Assembly (NCBI RefSeq): GCF_000026365.1
Contig: NC_012994.1
Span: forward strand, 310,001-374,000
DNA length: 64,000 nucleotides
Direction of reading: 5' to 3'
DNA from: Zygosaccharomyces rouxii
Lineage: Eukaryota; Ascomycota; Saccharomycetes; Saccharomycetales; Saccharomycetaceae
Of the stretch, positions 1 through 7,894 are shown one piece after another. A program made the position numbers and the translations under genes. Numbering within the stretch: position 1 is the stretch's first letter; each line of letters begins with the position of its first letter. The notes under the pieces are model-generated. The model did not search any database. It saw only the letters and a list, made by a program, of their open reading frames with translations, and had not been told where the DNA came from.

Positions 1-1683
1 CCGCGTGCCTTGCCTTTTGAAGCGAAAAGATCTAGGGTTTACAAAGTCTTAGAAGAACTAAGAATTTTAGATATTAAGGATAAAATCATTGGTAATGAGT
101 TTGAAAGGGGAATTAGTGGTGGAGAAAAGAGGAGAGTGTCTATCGCGTGTGAATTAGTGACTAGTCCACTGATTCTGTTTTTAGACGAACCCACATCAGG
201 GTTGGATGCCAACAATGCAAGTAACGTTGTAGATTGTTTGGTGAGATTAGCTAGAAATTACGGGAGAACGCTTGTATTGTCAATCCATCAACCAAGATCG
301 AATATTTTCCAAATGTTTGATAAACTGGTCCTTTTAAGTAATGGTGAGATGGTCTATTCCGGTGAAGCCATAAGAGTTAATGAATTCTTACGCAATAATG
401 GTTACCAATGTCCCACGGAATACAACATTGCCGATTATTTGATAGATATCACTTTTGAAACCCAATTGCAAAGTAAGAAAAGAGCTAGAGCCGCTAGTAG
501 TAGGAGTGGTATGCAAGTCACCCCTGATGTACTCCAAAATCCCACTTCGGGTATAGACGCCAATAAGAATGCAATTCACCCAGCGTTGGAAGAGGGAAGC
601 GGATCCGTACCTTCAGTTACGCAACGTGAATGGGAACATTTAGCTGGTCATAGGGATGAAATTAGAACTTTACTCAAAGATAGTGTATCACAAGAACACG
701 AAACTGTTGGTTCCATGAATACCAGACTTTTGCATAATCGTTTCAAGGATGGTCCCTATTATGCACAATTGAGTCATGATATAGCTACCATTCTCACTAA
801 TTATGCAACAGCTCAAATGGAATTACCATCGTCAATGAATTCGGCATCTTTTCCTCAACAGTTATCCATTCTCTGTTCGAGAACATTTAAAAATATTTAC
901 AGAAATCCCAAACTGTTACTGGCCAACTATCTCATGACTCTATTGCTAGGTGGATTTTTAGGAACACTTTATTACGATGTTTCTAATGACATTAGTGGAT
1001 TCCAAAACAGGTTGGGACTTTTCTTCTTCATTATGACATATTTTGGATTTGTTACACTGACAGGTTTGAGTTCCTTCGCTGTGGAGAGAATTATTTTCAT
1101 TAAGGAACGCTCCAATAATTACTACTCACCACTAGCCTATTATTTCAGCAAAATTTTGAGTGATGTTTTACCATTAAGAGTAATTCCACCGGTTATCTTA
1201 GGATTGGTCGTCTATCCCTTAGTGGGGCTAAACATGGATAACCATGCCTTTTTCAAATTTATTGGAATCCTAGTGCTTTTCAATTTGGGTATATCCTTAG
1301 AAATTCTATCCATTGGTATTATTTTTGAAGACTTGAGCAACTCGATTATCTTTAGCGTGCTAGTTCTGTTGGGATCACTGCTATTCAGCGGACTTTTCAT
1401 CAACACCAAAGAAATTACGAGTGTCGCTTTCAAGTATCTCAAGAATTTCTCCCTTTTCTATTACGCCTATGAATCGCTTCTAATCAACGAAGTAAAATCA
1501 TTAATGCTAAGAGAAAAGAAATATGGTTTAGATATTGAAGTTCCAGGTGCTACAATCTTAAGTACTTTCGGATTCTCAGTACAGAATCTGGGGTTAGATA
1601 TTAAGATACTGGGAGTTTTCAGTACTGTATTTTTGATAATCGGTTATGTGGCTTTGAAACTGATAGTGGTGGAGCAAAAGTAG
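1..1683 (+). CDS. ADP1: ABC transporter ADP1, C-terminal part (5' end outside window)
   Basis: The reading frame is open from base 1, so the N-terminal half lies upstream; about 560 codons are present. It starts late in the nucleotide-binding domain. The ABC signature ISGGEKRRVS is near residue 37, followed by Walker B LILFLDEPTSGLDA and the H-loop SIHQPRS. A linker of about 150 residues leads to an ABC2-type membrane domain with about six hydrophobic segments and the C-terminal VVEQK. This domain order (NBD before TMD) is that of the ABCG/White group, and the sequence closely follows S. cerevisiae Adp1, a putative permease of unknown substrate. RPC34 follows in tandem after 213 bp. Identification is strong; the transported molecule is unknown. 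Confidence 0.95.
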   Translation, partial: PRALPFEAKRSRVYKVLEELRILDIKDKIIGNEFERGISGGEKRRVSIACELVTSPLILFLDEPTSGLDANNASNVVDCLVRLARNYGRTLVLSIHQPRSNIFQMFDKLVLLSNGEMVYSGEAIRVNEFLRNNGYQCPTEYNIADYLIDITFETQLQSKKRARAASSRSGMQVTPDVLQNPTSGIDANKNAIHPALEEGSGSVPSVTQREWEHLAGHRDEIRTLLKDSVSQEHETVGSMNTRLLHNRFKDGPYYAQLSHDIATILTNYATAQMELPSSMNSASFPQQLSILCSRTFKNIYRNPKLLLANYLMTLLLGGFLGTLYYDVSNDISGFQNRLGLFFFIMTYFGFVTLTGLSSFAVERIIFIKERSNNYYSPLAYYFSKILSDVLPLRVIPPVILGLVVYPLVGLNMDNHAFFKFIGILVLFNLGISLEILSIGIIFEDLSNSIIFSVLVLLGSLLFSGLFINTKEITSVAFKYLKNFSLFYYAYESLLINEVKSLMLREKKYGLDIEVPGATILSTFGFSVQNLGLDIKILGVFSTVFLIIGYVALKLIVVEQK

Positions 1684-1793
1684 CCAGAAGAATTTTAATT
1701 TAATTTGATATTTTACCTTACTTAGTTTTAGCGTCTCTTTAATCATCACTAAACACGTAGATATATCGATCAAAATTTCATGTCGACTTCTCC

Positions 1794-1802
1794 GATGAGA
1801 TG
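1794..1802 (+). promoter_or_regulatory. PAC-type box upstream of RPC34
   Basis: GATGAGATG lies about 95 bp upstream of the RPC34 ATG. The PAC element (polymerase A and C box, core GATGAG) was named from RNA polymerase I and III subunit promoters and is bound by Dot6/Tod6. The assignment rests on the motif match and the nature of the downstream gene. Confidence 0.55.
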
Positions 1803-1896
1803 GGCTTGATCATAATATGGATAAAACTACATAGCAAGCCTTTGAAATTGGTTGAGCTAGTGCTATTGGGATCAAACTACTAGAATTGTTTCAGAA

Positions 1897-2835
1897 ATGG
1901 GGAATCTCTTAGAAAATGCTCTGCAACTTTCAGATCAGGCAAAAGATCTACATACCAAGATGTTGGATAAAGGTCCCAGCGTCTTGTTCACACAACCTGA
2001 ATTACAAGAAACTTCAGGTATAGCGTCTCTAAATGATTTGATGCCAATTGTGCAAGAATTATTAGACAAAAATCTGATTAAGTTGGTTAAGCAAAATAAT
2101 GAACTAAAATTCCAAGCCGTTGACATCTTTGAAGCCCAAAAGAAATCTGCCATGTCAGCTGAAGAATCTCTTGTGTATTCCTACATCGAAGCTAGCGGCA
2201 GAGAGGGTATATGGACTAAGACCATTAAGGCAAAGACAAACTTACACCAACATGTGGTTCTCAAATGTTTGAAGAGTTTAGAATCTCAGCGGTATGTGAA
2301 AAGTGTGAAAAGTGTTAAATACCCAACTAGAAAAATTTACATGCTTTACAATTTACAACCTTCCATTGACGTTACCGGTGGTCCTTGGTTTACTGATAGT
2401 GAATTAGATGTTGAATTTATTAACAGTTTGCTTACAATCGTTTGGAGATTTGCATCCGATAGAACATTCCCCAACGGCTTCAAAAACTTTAGCGGTAATG
2501 ATAAGAAGGAACTACTATACGCACCTAATGTAAAGAATTATTCTACCATCCAAGATATATTGGATTTCATAGTGGCATCCCAAGTGGTCAACGTTGAATT
2601 AACGCCTGCCAATATAAGATCTCTATGTGATGTTTTAGTGTACGATGACAAGATGGAAAAGATATCACACGATTGCTACAGAGTGACTTTAGAGAGTGTG
2701 CGACAAATGACACAGTACGGTGGATTAATTTCCAACGATGACGATGGCGAATTTTCAATTTTTGATTATTTCAACCTGATTGCACCATCACAGAATGATA
2801 AAGAAGCAGTATATTTCGATGAATGGATTCTGTGA
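1897..2835 (+). CDS. RPC34: RNA polymerase III subunit C34
   Basis: The 312-residue protein matches yeast Rpc34 (317 residues) along its length. It belongs to the C82-C34-C31 heterotrimer that contacts TFIIIB (Brf1) and helps open Pol III promoters in the nucleus. The most conserved part is the second winged-helix domain, around residues 85-160, with the segment TNLHQHVVLKCLKSLESQRY. The C-terminus has FSIFDYF and ends in YFDEWIL, as in the family. The ATG is the first in frame and gives the family N-terminus (LENALQLSDQAK). In S. cerevisiae this gene is on chromosome XIV while ADP1 is on III; finding them adjacent supports an unduplicated gene order. Confidence 0.97.
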   Translation: MGNLLENALQLSDQAKDLHTKMLDKGPSVLFTQPELQETSGIASLNDLMPIVQELLDKNLIKLVKQNNELKFQAVDIFEAQKKSAMSAEESLVYSYIEASGREGIWTKTIKAKTNLHQHVVLKCLKSLESQRYVKSVKSVKYPTRKIYMLYNLQPSIDVTGGPWFTDSELDVEFINSLLTIVWRFASDRTFPNGFKNFSGNDKKELLYAPNVKNYSTIQDILDFIVASQVVNVELTPANIRSLCDVLVYDDKMEKISHDCYRVTLESVRQMTQYGGLISNDDDGEFSIFDYFNLIAPSQNDKEAVYFDEWIL

Positions 2836-2878
2836 CGCGCGAGTCAGCGTCAGCGTCAGCGCCGGCATCAGCGTCACA
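2831..2878. repeat. Inverted repeat with internal CAGCGT copies at the RPC34 stop codon
   Basis: TGTGACGC at 2831-2838, which includes the stop codon, is the exact reverse complement of GCGTCACA at 2871-2878. The 32 bases between them hold several CAGCGT-like units. The stretch is GC-rich against an AT-rich background, and an A-rich run follows. It could form a hairpin in the 3' end of the RPC34 mRNA; the function is unknown. Confidence 0.5.
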
Positions 2879-3001
2879 AAATATTTAAAAATTAAAAATC
2901 GAAAAAAAAAAAAAGCATTTGCATTGCACATATGTGCATGGAACCTCGAAAGGACTATATCTTTAATCTTATCTTTTTTGTAGAATTAATGTAAAAGAGT
3001 C

Positions 3002-3727
3002 ATGGGTCGAAGAAGTATAAAGCAAGACACTAAAGGAACAGTGACTACCAACACCACTGATTTTTCGAAACGCTCAAAATTTGCTTCGAGCCTTCGAGAA
3101 TATGTTCACAAGATCAAAGAATTCTGTTATCCAGTTGAATGCACTACGACACAATACTTTCATCATTTCCGAAGATGGAAGAATGCGAAGCAATCATATA
3201 CATTTGTAGAGTCAATACCACGAATTGGCAAAGAAGTTGTTATTACTCCAGAAAAGAAAGAGGAAAAGGAAAAGGAATATGAGAATGATCTTCAAAGAAT
3301 GCTGTCATTGAGGAAAATAAAGCACCAGGATCCCGAACAATACAGAATGGGATGTATGATGTTAAAATGGTATTTCGAAAGTAAGAGTAGAAGAAACAAC
3401 CATGAGCGAATCAACGGAGATGCAACTGGAAAGCTGTTTAATGAGAATGAAGAGCAACAAAAAAATGCATCCCGCCACAATCACCCTACATTCAAACCTG
3501 CTTCAGAAATAGCGAATACACAGGCATTCACTAACAATTTAAAATTGTCTATAAACAAACATGGACGAATTCCAAGACAGACTAAATTTCGACCCCTTGA
3601 TCGTTGTGGTCGTCATTCTCAAGAACCATTTGAACTGGAGGTCGAGAACGACAAAGGTACGGCTAATGAAAGGATCCTTGACGACCTAGTTCACATGATC
3701 GATGACTACCTCGGTGATACTAACTAA
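3002..3727 (+). CDS. Unrecognised basic protein of 241 residues
   Basis: I do not recognise this protein. The frame is open for 241 codons, begins at an ATG 167 bp after the RPC34 stop, and has codon use like its neighbours. No signal peptide or membrane segment is visible. Residues 25-70 (LREYVHKIKEFCYPVE, FHHFRRWKNAKQSY) and 85-130 (a Lys/Glu-rich helix, then LQRMLSLRKIKHQDPEQYRMG) look like folded helical sequence. The middle is polar and basic, and the C-terminus (ILDDLVHMIDDYLG) is an acidic amphipathic helix. It lies between RPC34 and the ATO genes, a place where S. cerevisiae has no gene on either chromosome III or XIV as far as I recall. SWM2, the neighbour of RPC34 in S. cerevisiae, does not match it. 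Confidence 0.7.
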   Translation: MGRRSIKQDTKGTVTTNTTDFSKRSKFASSLREYVHKIKEFCYPVECTTTQYFHHFRRWKNAKQSYTFVESIPRIGKEVVITPEKKEEKEKEYENDLQRMLSLRKIKHQDPEQYRMGCMMLKWYFESKSRRNNHERINGDATGKLFNENEEQQKNASRHNHPTFKPASEIANTQAFTNNLKLSINKHGRIPRQTKFRPLDRCGRHSQEPFELEVENDKGTANERILDDLVHMIDDYLGDTN

Positions 3728-3910
3728 CACCATTGTCCCCGTCACTAAATATTTAAAAAAAGAAAAGAAAAGTGATTGACACTTTTTCATGTGGGGAAGT
3801 ACGCAATAAAGCAATGGGCGCTTCGGGTAGGTGCGGCTGAAAAGTGAGTCCAGTGGCCAGGTTTCTCCCAACCCTAATACACAATGCCCATAGAATACTG
3901 ACAGCATTCT

Positions 3911-4270
3911 ATGCTCCATGCTATAGAACAATTCTCCTTATATAACAGAGTATGTGTTAAAGTAGAACATTTATTTTTAAGCGTATGACTCACTAAGAGC
4001 CTAAAACTGCCAAAACCTGGCAATTAAATAGCTAATTAGATATACTTTTGCTACTAATACCACCACCACTACTACAAGACGATTTCCGAGAAAGAAACGA
4101 TTAGTCACGATTCATCGCCACATCATACAGCATATGAATCAGAAGAGTCAGCCGCAAGGACATCCTCACCTATTGAAGATGAAGACGAAGATGAAGAAGA
4201 GGAACAGATATATGCTCGAAAAAGAAGAGCGTCGATAACATCATCTGAACATGCTGCTCAACAGAATCCA
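3911..4270 (+). other. Candidate 5' exon, intron and N-terminal extension of the first ATO gene
   Basis: The frame of the ATO gene at 4271 is open back to about 4059 without an ATG, and this stretch reads like real coding sequence (an acidic run followed by ARKRRAS). Upstream there is a perfect 5' splice site GTATGT at 3950-3955, a branch site TACTAAT at 4052-4058 and an AG at 4077-4078 (AAG, a less usual 3' site). A short ATG-initiated exon at 3911-3949 (13 codons) would join in phase. This would give a 338-residue protein. Against it, a TATA-like TATATAA lies inside the proposed first exon. Translation from 4271 remains possible. Confidence 0.4.
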
Positions 4271-5056
4271 ATGATGCAAGCACAATCAGATGCTGTCGGT
4301 AGAATCGCTACTGAAGGTGATAACAACGAATATATTCGTTTTGGACACCAGAAATATCTCAAGAGTGACTTGTACGAAGCATTTGGTGGTACTTTACAGC
4401 CTGGTTTAGCACCGGCATCAGAACACAGATTTGCGAACCCTGCCCCTCTTGGTCTATCCGCCTTTGCAGCGACAACTTTTATGCTCTCGCTAATAAATGC
4501 AAAGGCTCAAAATGTAACAATCCCAAATGCAATTGTTGGTCCAGCCATTTTTTACGGTGGCATTGTTCAGATAATCGCTGGAATTTGGGAAATTGCACTT
4601 GAAAATGCTTTTGGTGGCACTGCCCTTTGCTCTTATGGAGGGTTCTGGATGAGTTACGCCGCGATTTACATTCCTTGGTTCGGAATAACTAAGGCTTACG
4701 AAGGAGAGGAATCGGAACTGAGTAATGCTGTGGGGTTTTTCCTGCTAGCAATGACGATATTTACTCTTGGGATTACGATCTGCACAATGAAATCCACTTT
4801 AATGTTCTTTTTGCTCTTTTTCCTTCTAGACATTACGTTTCTACTACTAGCCATTTCGGAATTTACAGGTAAATTCGGAGTCAAAAGAGCTGGGGGGATT
4901 CTGGGAGTTATAGTTGCACTTTTAGCCTGGTACAATGCATTTGCCGGTTTGGCTACAAGGCAGAATTCTTACTTGACGGGTCATCCGGTACCTTTACCTA
5001 CAAACGAGTATACTCTAACCAACATTACAGGTAGGAACCGTCGTCGTGTTAACTAA
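4271..5056 (+). CDS. ATO-family acetate/ammonia transporter, upstream tandem copy
   Basis: The protein belongs to the GPR1/FUN34/YaaH family (yeast Ady2/Ato2), plasma-membrane carriers linked to acetate uptake and ammonium export. The hallmark NPAPLGLSAFA is near residue 56, and six hydrophobic segments follow, with conserved FGGTALCSYGGFW and VCTMKST-like (here ICTMKST) motifs. The 261-residue frame from this ATG is shorter than Ady2 (283), because the family's variable N-terminus starts before the first ATG (see the candidate exon at 3911). The second copy lies 442 bp downstream in the same direction. S. cerevisiae has ADY2 and ATO2 at the two duplicated locations, so this local tandem pair is a separate event. 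Family assignment is certain; the exact start is not. Confidence 0.9.
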   Translation: MMQAQSDAVGRIATEGDNNEYIRFGHQKYLKSDLYEAFGGTLQPGLAPASEHRFANPAPLGLSAFAATTFMLSLINAKAQNVTIPNAIVGPAIFYGGIVQIIAGIWEIALENAFGGTALCSYGGFWMSYAAIYIPWFGITKAYEGEESELSNAVGFFLLAMTIFTLGITICTMKSTLMFFLLFFLLDITFLLLAISEFTGKFGVKRAGGILGVIVALLAWYNAFAGLATRQNSYLTGHPVPLPTNEYTLTNITGRNRRRVN

Positions 5057-5498
5057 TTGCGTGATTTCTCGATTTCGAAATTCAGAGGTCCCTTTTTCAT
5101 CTATTCATTCTATGCTTCCGGTCGATTTCAGCTCCCCTCTTTTACAATTCTCGAACGACGTGCGGGGCCAATGCCAAGAACGAAAAAAAACAAGTTCTGG
5201 GCAAATTTCCGTATAGTATAACTCTCTTCATGTTGAGAAGTGCATCAACATCAATTACCCCAGTAGTCGAATTAAAGCTCTACTTACGTATAGTAGAAAA
5301 CAAAGTCGCGGGTGAGGGGCAAGGTGGAAAGGAACGGTTGATGGATTAATGCTGAAGAAATAGATCGGATTTAGTGATCTAGAGTAAAGTATCCACATTT
5401 GTATATAAGGAAAACATGAGAAACTTTGTAGAATTGTTTGATTATGGTAGTTGACATTCAGGTCTTTCTTCTGCTAGGACAATTGTATCGCACTAGCC
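5057..5498. other. Intergenic region between the tandem ATO genes
   Basis: No gene is visible in this 442 bp. It holds the 3' flank of the first ATO gene and the promoter of the second. TATATAAG at 5402-5409 is a good TATA box, about 95 bp before the ATG. Confidence 0.6.
5402..5409 (+). promoter_or_regulatory. TATA box of the second ATO gene
   Basis: TATATAAG, 90-97 bp upstream of the ATG at 5499, matches TATAWAWR and suits a strongly regulated TATA-type promoter. Confidence 0.55.
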
Positions 5499-6374
5499 AT
5501 GTCCTTTTCTGATGTTGAAAAACGGCAGAGCACAGATTCTGACGCAGCTTACGAACAACCAACCGGGTTTAGTACTGGTGCTTACAATGTTGGTGATGAT
5601 AACAGTAGTGCCAATGAGCATGGGGTCCACAGGGTTTTCACCGCAGGTGATAACGATGAGTACGTGGTAATCGGGCGTCGGAAATTTTTAAAGGATGATT
5701 TATTCCAGGCCTTTGGTGGTACTCTGAATCCAGGTTTAGCACCACCATCAGAACACAAGTTTGCCAACCCTGCGCCGTTGGGACTATCAGGTTTCGCATT
5801 GACTACATTTGTCCTATCCATGATAAAGGCAAAGGCCCAAGGCCTAACAATACCGAATGTCGTCGTGGGACCGGCTATGTTTTACGGTGGTATTGTACAA
5901 GTGATTGCAGGAGTTTGGGAATTAGCACTTGAAAATACCTTTGGTGGTACTGCTCTTTGCTCCTACGGTGGATTTTGGATGAGCTTTTCAGCCCTGTACA
6001 TTCCATGGTTTGGTATTGTTGACGCCTATAAGGATGATCAAGATCAATTGGGAAACGCTGTAGGCATTTATCTATTGGGTTGGGCGATTTTCACCTACGG
6101 ATTGTCTGTCTGTACCATGAAATCCACACTGATGTTCTTTGCTCTCTATTTTCTCTTGGGTACTACTTTCTTACTTCTGGCGATTGGATCAATTACGGAT
6201 AATTTTGGTGTTAATAGAGCTGGTGGTGTTCTTGGGATTATCGTCGCGTTTATCGCTTGGTATAATGCATTTGCAGGTTTGGCTAATAAGCGGAACTCTT
6301 ATGTGCAGTGTAAAGCGATTCCATTACCAAATAACGATTGGCATTTTGGTAGAATGGTTCACCATCGTCGCTGA
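5499..6374 (+). CDS. ADY2: ATO-family acetate/ammonia transporter (Ady2-like)
   Basis: The 291-residue protein is close to S. cerevisiae Ady2 and Ato2 in length. A polar N-terminus of about 85 residues includes the motif GDNDEYVVIGRRKFLKDDL, then NPAPLGLSGFA near residue 88, and six membrane segments follow. FGGTALCSYGGFW and VCTMKST are intact. The family mediates acetate uptake and ammonium release in yeast, and is induced on non-fermentable carbon. Compared with the upstream copy, the N-terminus is a conventional ATG-started one without an acidic/basic extension. The symbol is by family and position (the YCR010C/YNR002C locus); equal kinship to ATO2 cannot be excluded. Confidence 0.93.
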   Translation: MSFSDVEKRQSTDSDAAYEQPTGFSTGAYNVGDDNSSANEHGVHRVFTAGDNDEYVVIGRRKFLKDDLFQAFGGTLNPGLAPPSEHKFANPAPLGLSGFALTTFVLSMIKAKAQGLTIPNVVVGPAMFYGGIVQVIAGVWELALENTFGGTALCSYGGFWMSFSALYIPWFGIVDAYKDDQDQLGNAVGIYLLGWAIFTYGLSVCTMKSTLMFFALYFLLGTTFLLLAIGSITDNFGVNRAGGVLGIIVAFIAWYNAFAGLANKRNSYVQCKAIPLPNNDWHFGRMVHHRR

Positions 6375-6576
6375 GGGTACGGGAATATCTAATTCTATAT
6401 TTAATTCTGTAACTTGTTATGATTTATTTTATGTGTTTCATTAGTTGTGTTCGGTGCAGTTTAATTTAGTCTAAAAGGGGCAGAGGTAAAAAATAAGAGA
6501 GTAGCATCCTATACAAACAACAACAACAACAACTATTTTACTAATAGAAGGTGGTAGGTTGTAAAAGTCTAGCAAA

Positions 6577-7380
6577 ATGAGTTGGGAAGGGTTTAAGAAA
6601 GCTATCAATAGGGCTGGTAACAGTGTTATGATTAAAAATGTCGATAAGACGATCGACAAAGATTTTGATATTGAAGAACGTAGATACAGAGTGTTACAAA
6701 AGGCAGGAGATGCATTACAAAAGGAGGCTAAAGGATACTTAGATTCATTGAGAGCAGTGACAGCATCTCAAGTTACTGTAGCAGAAGTGATATCGAACCT
6801 ATATGACGATTCTAAATTTATCAACAGTTCTACAGGTGGGTATAACGTCGGTAACTACTATTTACAATGCGTACAAGATTTTGACACGGAAACTGTGAAG
6901 CAACTAGATGGTCCATTTAGAGAGACCGTTCTTGACCCAGTCACCAAATTTTCCGGTTACTTCAAAGAAATTAACGAAGCTATGAAGAAAAGGGAACACA
7001 AGAAGCAGGATTACGATGCTGCAAAGGCCAAGACACGTAGACTCGTTGATAAACCTGCTAAGGACGCAACGAAATTACCTCGTGCTGAAAAGGAACTAAA
7101 TCTAGCTAAAGATGTTTATGAAAATCTAAATGAATCATTAAAGCAAGAATTACCACAATTAGTTGCATTAAGAGTGCCCTACTACGATCCAAGTTTTGAA
7201 GCATTGGTTAAGATTCAGCTAAGGTTCTGTACCGATGGTTATACTCGTCTGGCGCAAATTCAACAATACTTAGATCAACAGTCAAGAGACGATTATGCTA
7301 ACGGATTACTTGACGATAGAATCGATAGCTTATTACAACAGATGCAATCTCTCGATATCTGCGCCCTGGGCATTAAATGA
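6577..7380 (+). CDS. RVS161: Amphiphysin-like BAR protein Rvs161
   Basis: The 267-residue protein matches yeast Rvs161 (265) throughout. It is a bare BAR domain with no SH3. It heterodimerises with Rvs167, senses or forces membrane curvature at endocytic pits on cortical actin patches, and has a role in mating cell fusion. The N-terminal amphipathic helix (SWEGFKKAINRAGNS) and the three long helices of the BAR fold, with charged heptads around residues 20-250, are recognisable. Together with ADP1 and the ATO genes it keeps the S. cerevisiae chromosome III order YCR011C-YCR010C-YCR009C. Confidence 0.97.
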   Translation: MSWEGFKKAINRAGNSVMIKNVDKTIDKDFDIEERRYRVLQKAGDALQKEAKGYLDSLRAVTASQVTVAEVISNLYDDSKFINSSTGGYNVGNYYLQCVQDFDTETVKQLDGPFRETVLDPVTKFSGYFKEINEAMKKREHKKQDYDAAKAKTRRLVDKPAKDATKLPRAEKELNLAKDVYENLNESLKQELPQLVALRVPYYDPSFEALVKIQLRFCTDGYTRLAQIQQYLDQQSRDDYANGLLDDRIDSLLQQMQSLDICALGIK

Positions 7381-7894
7381 ATTCGTGAAGCTTTTTGAAG
7401 GATATGTAATGCAAAATATTGGAAGTAGTAGTATCAGTTAATAACCAATTGGATCTTATCTCATTTCGTTGCATCTTGAATTTTGCTTCTTGCTTTTTTG
7501 TTGTTTTTTTTTTTTGTTAATTTTTTTTTTTTTTTGTCAATCCCCCCAGCTAGAACAAAGATTTGACGTACTACTCAATTTCTAAGGTTTAGAGTTTAAA
7601 AACATTAAATAATAATAGTGCTTTCGAGTGCTTTTCATGCTAGATCTTGAAGGGTTTTAGGAGTATTTTCAGTTGTTTAATCATCAAAATCATACCTAAC
7701 CCTTTCTAAGGTGAAGCTACATTTCCCTTCGACTTCTAATCGTGATTCTTACCCGTGGCACAGTATACACGCACTCCCCACCTTTAAAACGCACCTTAGG
7801 GATATACGGTTTCTGCTACTTTACTAATAACGAGTAACGGTATAATAATCTATTATTCGATTAGAGGCTGAAATAGAAATCCTCCTTTTAAAAG
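7381..7894. other. Intergenic region RVS161 / SCAP-like gene
   Basis: This 514 bp contains two long T runs between about 7500 and 7540 (in the RVS161 3' flank) and then ordinary AT-rich promoter sequence for the next gene. I see no RNA gene or conserved ORF. Confidence 0.5.

Noticed and set aside
3002..3727. SWM2 as identity of the 241-residue protein
   Set aside because: SWM2 neighbours RPC34 in S. cerevisiae but on the other side, is about 146 residues, and shows no sequence resemblance.
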